Source: Niallia sp. XMNu-256 (GTDB lineage: Bacteria; Bacillota; Bacilli; Bacillales; Cytobacillaceae). Taken from it: a stretch of DNA of 64,000 bases. This document shows positions 9,679-18,634 of the stretch, one piece after another. The position numbers were made by a program, and so were the translations under genes. The DNA lies in the NCBI RefSeq assembly GCF_036670015.1, contig NZ_CP137636.1:3698501-3762500 (forward strand), given 5' to 3'. The notes beneath the pieces are model-generated. The model was given only the letters and a program-made list of their open reading frames with translations. It had not been told where the DNA came from and did no database searches. Every line of letters starts with the position of its first letter. Position 1 is the stretch's first letter.

Positions 9679-10584
9679 TTAAGTTGTCATTAAACAGGCG
9701 AAATAGACGGTTAGAGCGCTATGATAGTCTTTAAGATTGATCCCTGTTTTTTCACTAAATTTATCGATCCGATATTGTAACGTGTTGCGGTGAATAAATA
9801 GTCTCTTTGCGGCAAGCGATACATTTGACTGGTTTTGAAGCACTTCCATTAACGTTTTTCTTAACTCAGGATCTTCCTGTAAAATGGGAATGATATCGTT
9901 TTGAATTATTGCTAGGGGGACTTTAGGAAGTTCGGCCGTTAACAATACAGGCAGAATCTTTTCAAATGTAAAGACTCTTTCCTCAGAGCGCAGCCTAATC
10001 GCTTTAATAAAGAGCTCTCGCTCAAGAAAATAAGATTCTCTTAATAAACCGGGATCGTCTCTAAATTTTCCAATATAAAATTTGGGTTGGATGTAAAAAT
10101 CATTTTCCAGTGTATAAGAGATTGAGTGAAGGTCTTCTTCCCCATACAATACCTGCTTTTTTCCCTCGATGATTAAACCGTTTGACCCATCAAGCCAAAT
10201 AAAGGCAAGTGCTTCATTGAAAAACTCGTTAATGGCGATGATTAATTCATTCATGTCTTGATCAAGGCGTTTGATTTGAAATTGAATAAAACGGATGGAT
10301 GTGTCTAGATCAACCTTGGGAAACTTCTTGTCTTCAAATATATAAGAATACCATTCTCGTGCAGATTCAGTTAATTGAAGGGAGTAAGGAGATCGAATCC
10401 ATTCATATAAAGTACTCAATAGATCAAGCTGCTCCTGACTCAGTTCAGTCTTCGGCACTCCCAACCAAAACGGCTCAGAATCTGTTTCCTTAAACCAATA
10501 GTAATTCTCGTCATATATCACTGGAGGACGATTCGTTGCAATTGCATTTGCAAAATAAGACGTTAATTTTTTAAGCATGATCAT
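9679..10584 (-). CDS. PucR/CdaR-type helix-turn-helix regulator
   Basis: About 300 residues. The C-terminal segment (VSLAAKRLFIHRNTLQYRID) is the PucR-type helix-turn-helix, typical of regulators of purine, sugar-diacid or carbohydrate genes. The upstream two thirds has no motif I recognise. Three in-frame ATGs exist at 10590, 10584 and 10578. The one at 10584 is preferred because TAAGGA sits six bases before it. It starts only a few bases after the VOC-gene stop, so the two are probably co-transcribed. The regulated genes are unknown; the MsmX-like gene next to it is a candidate by position only. A stem-loop (9672-9700) spans its stop codon. Confidence 0.72.
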   Translation of the reverse strand: MIMLKKLTSYFANAIATNRPPVIYDENYYWFKETDSEPFWLGVPKTELSQEQLDLLSTLYEWIRSPYSLQLTESAREWYSYIFEDKKFPKVDLDTSIRFIQFQIKRLDQDMNELIIAINEFFNEALAFIWLDGSNGLIIEGKKQVLYGEEDLHSISYTLENDFYIQPKFYIGKFRDDPGLLRESYFLERELFIKAIRLRSEERVFTFEKILPVLLTAELPKVPLAIIQNDIIPILQEDPELRKTLMEVLQNQSNVSLAAKRLFIHRNTLQYRIDKFSEKTGINLKDYHSALTVYFACLMTT

Positions 10585-10607
10585 TTTCATTCCTTACATT
10601 TGTCAGG

Positions 10608-10997
10608 CTAGTCCATTTCATAGAGCTCAATCGGCAATCCATCTGGATCTTTAAAAAAGGTATATTTTTTCCCAGAAACGGGGTCTATTCGAATGTCCTC
10701 TACTTCGACTTCCTGCGCATTTAAATCATTTACAGCCTCTTCAATCGTTTCAACAGCAAACGCGAGATGCCGTAACCCTGCTGCTTCCGGATAATTGGGC
10801 CTCTCAGGAGGATTCGGAAAGGAAAACAACTCAATTTGATATTGTCCATTGAGTTCTAGATCGAGTTTATAAGATTTCCGTTCCTCTCGATAAATTTCCC
10901 TAATCGGGGTAAATCCAAGTATTCTTATATAAAAATCTTTTGAGATCTCGTAATTCGAACAAATAATTGCAATATGATGAATACCTAAAAGCTTCAT
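10608..10997 (-). CDS. VOC-family (glyoxalase-like) metalloprotein, YwbC type
   Basis: A 129-residue vicinal-oxygen-chelate protein. The two beta-alpha-beta-beta-beta modules and the expected metal ligands are visible: His in IHHIAI, Glu in IELFSF, His in GLRHLAF and Glu in PIELYE. Related proteins include lactoylglutathione-lyase-like YwbC/YaeR. The actual substrate is unknown, and bacilli using bacillithiol rather than glutathione makes a classical glyoxalase I role uncertain. It lies directly upstream of the PucR-type regulator on the same strand with a 17-bp gap. Confidence 0.82.
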   Translation of the reverse strand: MKLLGIHHIAIICSNYEISKDFYIRILGFTPIREIYREERKSYKLDLELNGQYQIELFSFPNPPERPNYPEAAGLRHLAFAVETIEEAVNDLNAQEVEVEDIRIDPVSGKKYTFFKDPDGLPIELYEMD

Positions 10998-11094
10998 AAA
11001 TTCCCACTTCCTACTATAGTAAATGGATTTAGTTCAATTCCGTTATCAATAAAAATTATAACATACCATTTAACTCGGTGTTTCTGTTTGGGTA

Positions 11095-11122
11095 TTCCTG
11101 GATGGTGGCACCCATCCAGGAA
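11095..11122. terminator. Hairpin after thymidine kinase gene
   Basis: TTCCTGGATGG and CCATCCAGGAA form a perfect 11-bp stem with a 6-base loop, 18 bases beyond the tdk stop. No U-run follows, so it may be a weak terminator or an mRNA-end stabiliser. Confidence 0.6.
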
Positions 11123-11139
11123 TTGATTTCCCCTCACAC

Positions 11140-11712
11140 TCACAATAACGGATGCTGATGATGTTTTCTACATACGGGATAGTATTGATCATTCCCACCG
11201 ATTTGGATTTGCTCCCCTTCACGAACCGGCTCATTCGATTGATCGACACGCAAAGCCATAATGGCCTTTTTCTCGCAAAACCAACAAATGGTTTTCATCT
11301 CTTCAATCTTATCTGCATACAGCAACATGTATTTACTGCCCTCAAATAAATGGTTTTGAAAATCATTTTTTAACCCGAAGCCCATGACTGGAATATTTAA
11401 ATCATCTACAATTCTTGCCATCTGGAGAACCTGTTCTTTTGTCAAAAATTGAACTTCATCTACTAAAACACAACTTAATCGAAATAGCCATTCACTTACA
11501 ATTTGGAAAAGATCCGTATCGGGCTCAATCGGAATCGCTTTTCGCTTTAGTCCTACTCTTGATGACACCCAGCCTGCCCCATCGCGATCGGCAATCGCTG
11601 GTGTAAATAGAAGAACATTTTTATTCTGTTCCTCGTAATTATGAGCAACTTTAATCACTTCAATCGATTTGCCGCTATTCATTGCCCCATATTTGAAAAA
11701 TAATTGAGCCAT
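11140..11712 (-). CDS. tdk: Thymidine kinase
   Basis: Salvages thymidine to dTMP using ATP in the cytoplasm. The 190 residues have the type II kinase P-loop ([11 protein letters not shown], residues 6-16), the Walker-B-like LVDEVQF near residue 90, and a zinc-binding lasso with two Cys pairs (CWFCEKKA and, further on, VCRKHH, where His replaces one Cys). Length and motif order fit the family. The ribosome site AAAAAAGGGG lies about eight bases before the ATG. It appears monocistronic, flanked downstream by a strong hairpin. Confidence 0.92.
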   Translation of the reverse strand: MAQLFFKYGAMNSGKSIEVIKVAHNYEEQNKNVLLFTPAIADRDGAGWVSSRVGLKRKAIPIEPDTDLFQIVSEWLFRLSCVLVDEVQFLTKEQVLQMARIVDDLNIPVMGFGLKNDFQNHLFEGSKYMLLYADKIEEMKTICWFCEKKAIMALRVDQSNEPVREGEQIQIGGNDQYYPVCRKHHQHPLL

Positions 11713-11963
11713 TGCTCATTACCCCTTTTTTTAACATTGTGTGTAAAAAACAAAAGTAGTAGGTTTCCTAATCCTATTTTATTAAAAAATACTTTACATA
11801 TTGAATGCAATGCGAGGCCTTGACGAAAGGCTTCCCCACTCTTGTATGACAACATTTTTTCAACAAATAATCGAGTGCCTTTCGTTTCATATCTGTATGA
11901 TTTTTTCCTTAACGAGAAAAGATATACAAGACTTCATCTACTTTTACAGGAAAGGAGATTTCC

Positions 11964-12239
11964 ATGAATAAAAAATGGTTTCATATCCTAGCGGTTATGC
12001 TTTTATCTATCCCTCTGATTACAGGCTGCAACAATGACACGGATTCACCACCGCCCCCTGAAGCAGATAATCAGGAGGATAATCAAGAAGATACGAGTCA
12101 AGAAGGGCCAGCTGTGAAAGAACCAACTGAAAAAGCGGAAGATCTTATTAATGACAATAACGAGGTATCCCCAGAAGAAAAACAAAGAGACCGTGAAATG
12201 GAGGAAAATATCGAAGAAAACATGGAGAATTTGGAATAA
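11964..12239 (+). CDS. Small acidic lipoprotein
   Basis: A 91-residue predicted lipoprotein: basic N-terminus, hydrophobic stretch and lipobox LITGC at residues 18-22. A low-complexity hydrophilic tail rich in Pro, Glu, Asp and Asn follows. AGGAAAGGAG precedes the ATG by seven bases. No known domain is visible and no function can be assigned. The membrane-tethered acidic tail resembles many small Bacillus lipoproteins of unknown role. Confidence 0.7.
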   Translation: MNKKWFHILAVMLLSIPLITGCNNDTDSPPPPEADNQEDNQEDTSQEGPAVKEPTEKAEDLINDNNEVSPEEKQRDREMEENIEENMENLE

Positions 12240-12335
12240 AGTCAAGGGTTCAGGCACCATCTATTATTTGGATTTGACTATCCGAGGGCTCCCCCCAAAA
12301 AATTAATGGATGGCACCTGGCACCACAGATCCACT

Positions 12336-12743
12336 TTATTTCTCTTTACAATGTTTTTCACCTAGTTTTGTTGCCCATTTTTCACACCAAAAGTCATCAT
12401 AAGGGGGCAATGCTTTTCCTTGTTTTCGTTGGTAGTTCCGATAATGGTATCGAATGGCCGATGGAATATTTACGGCAAATGGCATCAATATCCCAAGCAT
12501 CATATTTTGAAAACAGTGGCCATATTCATGGCTTTTTAAAGTTTGACTAGCATTTTTCTGCACAAAGAAAAACCCGCCAAAATTGACGCCGCCCCAATTC
12601 CTGCCAATCTCAAAGTAAATGCCATGACCAAACCTTTTTGGCTGATGCCCTTTTAAAATTAGCACAATAGCGATCATTGCTCCTAGTGCATTTAAAGGAA
12701 TTCCCCAAGTGAATTGAACCATCCAAAATAAATATGTGCGCAT
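12336..12743 (-). CDS. Membrane protein with HEYGH metallopeptidase-like motif
   Basis: A 135-residue protein with hydrophobic stretches near the N-terminus (WGIPLNALGAMIAIVLILKG) and in the middle (MMLGILMPFAVNIPSA). Between them lies SHEYGHCFQN, an HExxH-like zinc-binding sequence. Basic and aromatic residues dominate the C-terminus. Proteins of this kind are usually annotated as hypothetical. A zinc-dependent role is possible from the motif, but the protein is far shorter than typical membrane peptidases. The gene appears to stand alone. Confidence 0.6.
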   Translation of the reverse strand: MRTYLFWMVQFTWGIPLNALGAMIAIVLILKGHQPKRFGHGIYFEIGRNWGGVNFGGFFFVQKNASQTLKSHEYGHCFQNMMLGILMPFAVNIPSAIRYHYRNYQRKQGKALPPYDDFWCEKWATKLGEKHCKEK

Positions 12744-12825
12744 ATCATTTCCCTCATTACAAAAAAGCTAATTACCATCTCAGTTTAAGTTTTTAGCGGA
12801 AACTCTGACGGGATCGGAAACTTCC

Positions 12826-13266
12826 CTATTCGATAATAAACTTCTTTTCTACTTTGTAAGCCTCTCCGTCTTTCGGGGTTAGCCAGGCAGTAAGGACATA
12901 TTCCCCTTGCTGCAAGTTCAAATCCCGAAGATCAATATCGTATAATAGTGAATCTTCTTGTTTAACCGTTTCCTCGCCTAGCATTTGCAAGAACGAAGTG
13001 ACACTTGAATACAGGAAAATTTCTTCTCCTGCTTTATTTTTCACAGAATAGTCAAATCTCTGTGAGCTCGTAAACTCTAGGACAACCTCGTTTTCTGACT
13101 TATTGATGACCTCGTATTGAAAAACATCTCCATCTTTCTCGTGAATCATTGCCTCTACCCTACTAGCCATGTCTTCACCATCCTTCTCCTCATTCACATT
13201 CTGTTCAGTTGCACCACAACCAACCAGCAGCAAAACAAACAGTATTATCATCCATTGTTTTCCCAT
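12826..13266 (-). CDS. Lipoprotein with BsuPI-type domain
   Basis: A 146-residue predicted lipoprotein. The signal is MGKQWMIILFVLLLVGCG with the cysteine at residue 17. The rest is an Ig-like beta fold resembling the BsuPI intracellular-proteinase-inhibitor domain (VLEFTSSQRFDYSVKNKAG, LRDLNLQQGEYVLTAWLTP). In known proteins the domain inhibits or binds proteases. Here it is anchored on the outer face of the membrane, so its partner is unknown. It stands alone on the minus strand. Confidence 0.7.
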   Translation of the reverse strand: MGKQWMIILFVLLLVGCGATEQNVNEEKDGEDMASRVEAMIHEKDGDVFQYEVINKSENEVVLEFTSSQRFDYSVKNKAGEEIFLYSSVTSFLQMLGEETVKQEDSLLYDIDLRDLNLQQGEYVLTAWLTPKDGEAYKVEKKFIIE

Positions 13267-13483
13267 GATTTGACCCCATTTGTTAAGATTTTATGGCTAT
13301 TTTATTTAAATGAAAAATTAACTCCAAGTTTATTATATAATACAATTATATATCCGATGAATGCATTATTTTGAAAATAATTAGATAAATTTGAAAATTA
13401 AACAAGGGTTTTGAAAAAATTTGTAGAAATCTATTGGTACAAGGTGAAAAGTGGAATTTTATTATGAATGGAGTGTGAAACAT

Positions 13484-13903
13484 ATGTTCAAATGGTTGTT
13501 ACGTTTACAAACTGAACAAGGAAGTTGTGAAAAAAGGGTAAAAAATATAATGACACGTTTAAAAATCGAGGAATATCAATACAATTGGGACCGCGATAGT
13601 TGTTATATTGAATTTTTCTATCAAGGACAATCATTTAGAATGGAACACTCTATTTCGAAAGCAAAAGAAAAAGGCGTTTTTGGCGTAAGAAATGGTTTGG
13701 ACTGTTTAATGGAGTTAGCAATTACCCTCGAAGATCTTTGTAAAATTATTGAAAGAGGAACGTATAAACTCGACACATGGGTGGCCGGCATGAGAGTTGA
13801 AGCTACTCATTCAGAAGAGGTAGAAGTTGAGGAAGAGGAAGAATATGAGTACCCAAAATACGTACCAGAAAGAATTCCTCGGATTGCGAGATTGCGTAAC
13901 TAG
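13484..13903 (+). CDS. Hypothetical protein with acidic C-terminal linker
   Basis: A 139-residue soluble protein. The start at 13484 (MFKWLLRLQTEQGSCE) is chosen over the in-frame ATG at 13451 because GGAGTG lies eight bases upstream of it. The first 105 residues look like a small alpha/beta fold with aromatic and charged residues. Then comes a run of glutamates (about residues 112-122) and a basic tail ending RIPRIARLRN. I recognise no family. The acid-then-base tail may mediate protein or nucleic-acid contacts, but this is speculation. Confidence 0.6.
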   Translation: MFKWLLRLQTEQGSCEKRVKNIMTRLKIEEYQYNWDRDSCYIEFFYQGQSFRMEHSISKAKEKGVFGVRNGLDCLMELAITLEDLCKIIERGTYKLDTWVAGMRVEATHSEEVEVEEEEEYEYPKYVPERIPRIARLRN

Positions 13904-14084
13904 GAACAAATCAATTTCCGGAGACTTATTAATCCCTTTCCTCTTCGATAGAGGCGTTCTTTCACTTGAAATATAAAGGGATGTCCCTGTATTAATAAAC
14001 GCTGCTGAAATCGATAGATGAGTAAAAATGCATACCATGTCTATGTTTTATTTACCATGTAAACATTTTCGTTAGGTCTACACA

Positions 14085-14335
14085 CTTTTGGTTGCTTTAA
14101 CTCGGTAATTCTGAAGTTTTCGAGAAACTCTTTTGTTTTTGGTGGCATTAACCTGATATTCTACCCTTTTGGAAAGTTTCTTTAAATTTTTGAGAGTATT
14201 AACATAATATTCCATGATTTTTGAATTAGCATGGTATTCTACCTTTTTCAAAGGGTTTCCCTGATTTTTTGGATATATTAAACCAGTAGCTACCAATTCC
14301 AAAGTTTCTTTAGATTGTTGCATTAACCTGGTTGC
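14085..14335 (-). repeat. Degenerate 51-bp tandem repeat encoding a 17-residue motif
   Basis: About five imperfect tandem units of about 51 bp. Read on the minus strand they translate to 17-residue units such as NLKKLSKRVEYQVNATK and NKRVSRKLQNYRVKATK. An 81-codon open frame (14323-14078) spans them, but its ATG lies inside a unit (the QVNATK segment) and has no ribosome site. The block therefore looks like a remnant of a longer repeat array rather than a gene. The rest of 13904-14828 shows no gene; 14344-14828 is AT-rich and ends at the LCP gene. Confidence 0.65.
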
Positions 14336-14828
14336 ACCTGCTTTCTTATTGCTATAAATCAGTAATATTCCATCTCACGTTTGTTAAAAATATACATGTT
14401 ATTGGAACCGTTACTGATTTTAAGAGGAAATTCATAATGCCTAATTCAGATAAGATCATCCTAACTCAATTATAATTAACAGGCGAAACACTTGAATCAT
14501 ACTGATTTCATCATGAAACACATCTTGCCTGTTGCTTCCTCTTGCCCAAATTTAGCTATACTCGTTGCTCTCCTCGCTTCCCCGTACCCTCTTTTTAAAA
14601 CCAACCCTCAAATCTGTCACAAAATCTCCTTTTTTCTCCTTTTTTTATCCGTATTACTCTACTGGTATATAATACCTAAAACCTTTCTCCTGACTTATTT
14701 ATTAGTATCCAAATGCTAAATCATGCCTCATACCGATTCAACCAGACAAAAAGCACTATATTTTGACAGGGTTTTTCATTATAATAGGGGAAGGTATGTA
14801 TTAACTTCTTCGGAGAAAGGATAAGAGC

Positions 14829-15758
14829 ATGCGAGCAGATAAAAAACGTAAAAAAGGAAAGAATTGGCTTAAAATTACTGGGATTATTGTCTTATTATTA
14901 GTCATTGGAGCTGGAGTATACGCCTACTCTATATTTCATTCATTAACTAACGCTGTCGATACAATGCATCAACCAATTGAACGGGAAAAATCCGAAAAGC
15001 GCCCTGAAGGAATTACTTTAAATCAACAGGACCCTTTCTCTGTTTTGCTATTAGGGGTTGATGAACGTAAAGGGGACCGTGGACGTTCCGATACGATGAT
15101 TGTGTTGACTGTTAATCCGAGTCAGAACTCGATTAAAATGTTAAGCATTCCACGGGATACGAGAACTGAAATCGTCGGACGTGGGAAAGAAGATAAAATC
15201 AACCATGCCTATGCCTTTGGTGGCGAGGAAATGTCCATGAATACGGTTGAACATTTATTAGATATTCCGATTGATTATTATGTTCGAGTCAACATGGAAG
15301 GCTTTAAAGATATTGTTGATGCGGTCGGAGGAATTCAGGTGAATAACAAGCTAGAATTCTCTAATGATGGACATCGTTTCACTACAGGTCCAATCAACTT
15401 AAATGGTAACCAAGCATTATCATTTGTGAGAATGCGATATGATGACCCTAGAGGCGATTTTGGCCGTCAAGAAAGACAACGCCAAGTGATCTCTGGAGTC
15501 ATTGATCGTGGTGCCTCTTTCAGTTCTCTCACAAAGTTTGGTGACATCTTTGCTGCACTAGGTAAAAATGTTCGAACGAACCTTACTTTTGATGAAATGT
15601 ATGATATTCAGAAAAATTATAAAGGCGCCATCGGTTCCATTGATCAACTACAAATGACAGGTCAAGGAACGAAAATTGGCGGGGTTTATTATCAAATCGT
15701 ATCCGATGATGAACTGCAAAAAGTACAAGATGAATTGAAATCTCATTTGGAAATATAA
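14829..15758 (+). CDS. LytR-CpsA-Psr (LCP) family cell-wall glycopolymer ligase
   Basis: Predicted to transfer undecaprenyl-linked anionic polymers such as teichoic acids onto peptidoglycan at the outer face of the membrane. The 309 residues have a basic N-terminus, one membrane segment (about 15-35), and an extracellular LCP domain. That domain carries LLLGVDERKGDRGRSDTMIV, LSIPRDTR, KINHAYAFGG and the Arg/Asp-rich FVRMRYDDPRGDFGRQERQR. These contain the conserved Arg and Asp residues that bind pyrophosphate and Mg. GAAAGGA precedes the ATG. The family is TagTUV/LytR-like and the exact paralogue cannot be fixed. It ends at a strong bidirectional terminator. Confidence 0.9.
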   Translation: MRADKKRKKGKNWLKITGIIVLLLVIGAGVYAYSIFHSLTNAVDTMHQPIEREKSEKRPEGITLNQQDPFSVLLLGVDERKGDRGRSDTMIVLTVNPSQNSIKMLSIPRDTRTEIVGRGKEDKINHAYAFGGEEMSMNTVEHLLDIPIDYYVRVNMEGFKDIVDAVGGIQVNNKLEFSNDGHRFTTGPINLNGNQALSFVRMRYDDPRGDFGRQERQRQVISGVIDRGASFSSLTKFGDIFAALGKNVRTNLTFDEMYDIQKNYKGAIGSIDQLQMTGQGTKIGGVYYQIVSDDELQKVQDELKSHLEI

Positions 15759-15763
15759 AAAGA

Positions 15764-15808
15764 AGGGTCCCCCAGGCTTCAGTTTCAGGAAGTTGTCCGG
15801 GGGACCCT
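15764..15808. terminator. Bidirectional terminator between LCP gene and nagB
   Basis: AGGGTCCCCC (15764-15773) pairs with GGGGGACCCT (15799-15808). An A-run precedes and a T-rich stretch follows, serving both convergent genes. Confidence 0.85.
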
Positions 15809-15817
15809 ATCATTTTA

Positions 15818-16546
15818 TTATTCTTCACCTAGTGCAGCACGGTCTGCAATAATCGTTACATTTGGATGCTTCCCTAAGACGGTTACAGGACATTCTTCTG
15901 TTATTTCACCGTTTAATAACCGGGAAAGTGCATGGGCTTTTTGTGCCCCTGAAACTAGTAATATAATTTCTTTACTCTTCATGATTGTCGAGATCCCCAT
16001 TGTTACAGCATGGGTCGGAACCTCTTCTAGGCTATTAAAAAAGCGAGCATTGGCTTCACGAGTATCTTGAGTTAATTCTACAATGTGAGTAGGAGATTCA
16101 AAAGGGGTTCCAGGCTCGTTAAATCCAACATGCCCATTGACTCCTAGACCTAGAACTTGCAAATCAATTCCACCAGATTGATCAATCAACTTTTCATATT
16201 CTTCACACTCACGTTGAAGGTCGCTCATTTGATTTCCATTTGGAATATGAGTGTTAGATTTCTCAATATCAATATGACCGAGTAAATGTTGATTCATGAA
16301 ATAGTGATAGCTATTCGGATCATCCTCTGGTATTCCCACATATTCGTCTAAATTAAATGTTTTCACGTTTTTGTAAGAGGTACCTCCATTTTGGTGATCC
16401 TCCACCAACTTTCGATACATCCCCTCTGGGGTACTGCCTGTTGCTAATCCAAGGTTGAAGCTTGGATTGTCTTGAATTTTTTTAATGATGATCTCACTTG
16501 CTTTTTGACTTAATTCTTCATAATTATTAACCTTAATCAGATTCAT
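15818..16546 (-). CDS. nagB: Glucosamine-6-phosphate deaminase
   Basis: Converts glucosamine-6-phosphate to fructose-6-phosphate and ammonia, joining amino-sugar catabolism to glycolysis. The 242 residues match the short Bacillus type. Visible motifs are GLATGSTPEGMY (phosphate binding), FNLDEYVG with the catalytic Asp, VLGLGVNGHVGFNEPG with the catalytic His and Glu, and THAVTMGIST. No nagA or PTS gene is adjacent, so it is an isolated nagB. A cre-like box at 16716-16730 lies about 170 bases upstream of the start. Confidence 0.93.
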   Translation of the reverse strand: MNLIKVNNYEELSQKASEIIIKKIQDNPSFNLGLATGSTPEGMYRKLVEDHQNGGTSYKNVKTFNLDEYVGIPEDDPNSYHYFMNQHLLGHIDIEKSNTHIPNGNQMSDLQRECEEYEKLIDQSGGIDLQVLGLGVNGHVGFNEPGTPFESPTHIVELTQDTREANARFFNSLEEVPTHAVTMGISTIMKSKEIILLVSGAQKAHALSRLLNGEITEECPVTVLGKHPNVTIIADRAALGEE

Positions 16547-16715
16547 ATTATCTCCTTTCCGGATAGAGGCTTCAAATACGTTTGATAAAATGAATGGTTT
16601 CTAGCACTAACTCGTACTAGTTGACCCCCAAGTTCATTCGCCTCAGCCAGCAACCGTTCACTAATCTTAATTTTATGAAATCATTTTACCACTTCATTCA
16701 ATGGATGAATACATC

Positions 16716-16730
16716 CGTAATCGTTTACAT
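16716..16730 (-). promoter_or_regulatory. cre-like box upstream of nagB
   Basis: On the minus strand, ATGTAAACGATTACG has one mismatch (final base) to the cre consensus. The gene-free stretch 16547-16916 holds this box and the inverted repeat at 16766-16815. Confidence 0.45.
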
Positions 16731-16765
16731 TGTGAATTTTTTTTACGATAAACAGCCTTCATAAA

Positions 16766-16815
16766 ACTAAACAAACGTTTGATTGAAAAATTTCTTAATC
16801 AAACCTTTGTTTAGT
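16766..16815. terminator. Long AT-rich inverted repeat, possible terminator of the YitT-type gene
   Basis: ACTAAACAAACGTTTGATT and AATCAAACCTTTGTTTAGT pair over 19 positions with one mismatch and a 12-base loop. On the minus strand TTTTATG follows. It lies 100 bases beyond the stop at 16917. An operator function is also possible. Confidence 0.45.
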
Positions 16816-16916
16816 AAAACCCTATTCCTAAAAATACTTCCCTTTATTATACATTCTATTCGTTCAGCCACCTAGTCTTTCTCGGTTGATGAAAATGGCC
16901 TTGGGACATTGTTGTC

Positions 16917-17483
16917 CTAAAGCCGCTCATAACACAATGAGGCAAGTACACCTGCCGTTAGGATTGTAATGCTTGAAAAAACAACACTTTGTAGACCTAA
17001 TGTTTGAAAACCAAGCAGAACAATGAACACATCCATTACCGCAATGAGAAGTCCAATATTCCATGCGGTTGCTTTTGAAATAAAGTAAGCAATTAAGTCT
17101 GTTCCACCAGTGCTTGTCTTATATCGCAGCATAAGACCGACGCCAATTCCACAAATGGCTCCTCCAAGAACCGCACTTAACCCGATTGGGAGGGTAAATT
17201 GGTATGGGACTAACAAATCGATAAAAATAGCGGTTAAAACCATCCCATACACACTTCCGTGAAACTGTTTCCGATCCTTTATCCAAGCGTAAATAATTAA
17301 TGGAATGCTTAACAAGGCTGACCATAATCCTGCATTATAATCAAAATAATAGTGAAGAATCAGTGCTAGTCCAATAATGCCCCCATCCAACAAGTGATGT
17401 GGCACCAAAAATCCATTAATCCCTATACCGAGCAGAAAACTTCCAAGCACCAAAGCCGCCCATCTAGCAAAAACTGTAATCAC
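16917..17483 (-). CDS. YitT/DUF161-type membrane protein, short form
   Basis: A polytopic membrane protein of 188 residues with five or six hydrophobic segments. It begins with the family-like WAALVLGSFLLGIGINGFLVPHHLLDGG and includes a second DGG/TGGTD-type loop (RYKTSTGGTDLIAYFISK). YitT proteins are usually about 280 residues with a C-terminal cytoplasmic DUF2179 domain, which is absent here. The protein is therefore a short member rather than an obvious truncation, since the frame closes cleanly (LCYERL). Function is unknown, possibly transport. Confidence 0.78.
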   Translation of the reverse strand: MITVFARWAALVLGSFLLGIGINGFLVPHHLLDGGIIGLALILHYYFDYNAGLWSALLSIPLIIYAWIKDRKQFHGSVYGMVLTAIFIDLLVPYQFTLPIGLSAVLGGAICGIGVGLMLRYKTSTGGTDLIAYFISKATAWNIGLLIAVMDVFIVLLGFQTLGLQSVVFSSITILTAGVLASLCYERL

Positions 17484-17675
17484 CCCATTTTTACATACAA
17501 ACCCACTACTATCTTTATGATGCTTGTCATAAAAATATTCGAGCAGCTTCGGATGGGAGATTATTCAGCCTTCTTTAGAAGACGTATGATGGGCTTTTCC
17601 ATTGCTATTTTAACTCATTATGTACTATGAACTATTCTCACTTACTATTCCATACCAATTCAACCAGCTTTGTTG

Positions 17676-17749
17676 TTTACTTACCCTTTTTTCACTTTTT
17701 CAAACCACTTTTTTTACTTACCCTTTTCCTCACCTTTTCAAACCATTTC
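17676..17749 (+). repeat. Two-unit 37-bp pyrimidine-rich direct repeat
   Basis: TTTACTTACCCTTTT...TTTTCAAACCA occurs at 17676 and again at 17713 with a few substitutions. A degraded third unit may follow. It lies in the gene-free stretch 17484-17878, in which I see nothing else but the ribosome site of the next gene. Confidence 0.55.
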
Positions 17750-17878
17750 GTTCTTTATTTGCCTTTTTCGGTCAACCTTTTACTTTATAACCGTTCTCCT
17801 GTAAAGCACTCTTCTTGATAACTCACCCACCTTTTGAAAAAATAGAAGAGATGAAACAAAGAGAGGAGTCGTTTTTAA

Positions 17879-18526
17879 ATGAAGGTATTGGTCATTGGAG
17901 CAAATGGTCAAATTGGGAAACAGGTTGTTAACCTCCTGCATGAAAGCAATGAACATACGGTTCGTGCGATGGTGCGTGACGAAAAACAGTTTAACACCCT
18001 TAAGGAAAAAGGAATTGAAGCGGTTGTGGGGAACTTGGAAGGTTCTGTTGATGACATTGCGAAGGCGATCCAAGGCTGTGACGCAGTTATCTTTACTGCT
18101 GGGTCTGGTGGTCATACAGGTCCGGACAAAACATTATTAGTTGATTTGGATGGGGCTGTTAAATCGATGATGGCTGCCGAAAAAGTGGGAGCCAATCGGT
18201 ATGTGATGGTGAGTGCCATTGGGGCTCATATCCGAGATAGCTGGGCAGACAGTCCAATTAAACCGTATATGGTTGCCAAACATTTTGCAGATAAAGCACT
18301 TGTGGACAGCAAGCTAAACTACACCATTGTTCGCCCAGGCGGTTTATTAAATGAACCTGGTACAGGGAAAGTCACTGCAGCAGAAAACTTAACACGGTCA
18401 TCCATTCCACGTGAAGATGTTGCGAAAACCCTTGTCGCCGTCCTAACCGAGGAAAACACTTATAAACGAGGATTTGATTTAGTATCTGGTCAAACTCCTA
18501 TTGGAGACGCCTTAAAAACCCTATAA
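17879..18526 (+). CDS. NAD(P)-binding SDR-like oxidoreductase, YhfK type
   Basis: A 215-residue atypical short-chain dehydrogenase of the NAD(P)-binding/NmrA-like group. The N-terminal dinucleotide-binding motif is VIGANGQIGKQVV (residues 5-17). TAGSGGHTG, YVMVSAIGAH and the YMVAK segment follow, the last fitting the SDR Tyr-x-x-x-Lys pair. B. subtilis YhfK is a close type by length and motifs. The substrate is unknown. AGAGGAG lies about ten bases upstream of the ATG. The gene is monocistronic and converges on the DUF3267 gene across a hairpin. Confidence 0.82.
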   Translation: MKVLVIGANGQIGKQVVNLLHESNEHTVRAMVRDEKQFNTLKEKGIEAVVGNLEGSVDDIAKAIQGCDAVIFTAGSGGHTGPDKTLLVDLDGAVKSMMAAEKVGANRYVMVSAIGAHIRDSWADSPIKPYMVAKHFADKALVDSKLNYTIVRPGGLLNEPGTGKVTAAENLTRSSIPREDVAKTLVAVLTEENTYKRGFDLVSGQTPIGDALKTL

Positions 18527-18534
18527 ACAATGAA

Positions 18535-18634
18535 AAGTGCCAGGAACCTTCCGAAAGGTACTGCACCCCCAAAATTAAGGTTATTTACTCTACCTTTTGG
18601 GGGTCGCCATCAAACGGAAGATGGGCTGGCACTT
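18535..18634. terminator. Nested inverted repeat between SDR and DUF3267 genes
   Basis: The outer arms AAGTGCCAG (18535-18543) and CTGGCACTT (18626-18634) enclose an inner stem, ACCCCCAAAA (18565-18574) with TTTTGGGGGT (18595-18604). It may terminate both convergent genes. The inner stem resembles the hairpin at 63171-63210. Confidence 0.5.

Noticed and set aside
14492..14719. 75-codon hydrophobic frame
   Set aside because: No ribosome site and AT-rich, cysteine/leucine-rich composition typical of chance frames.
17627..17818. 63-codon Phe/Leu-rich frame
   Set aside because: It arises from the pyrimidine-rich 37-bp repeat; no ribosome site.
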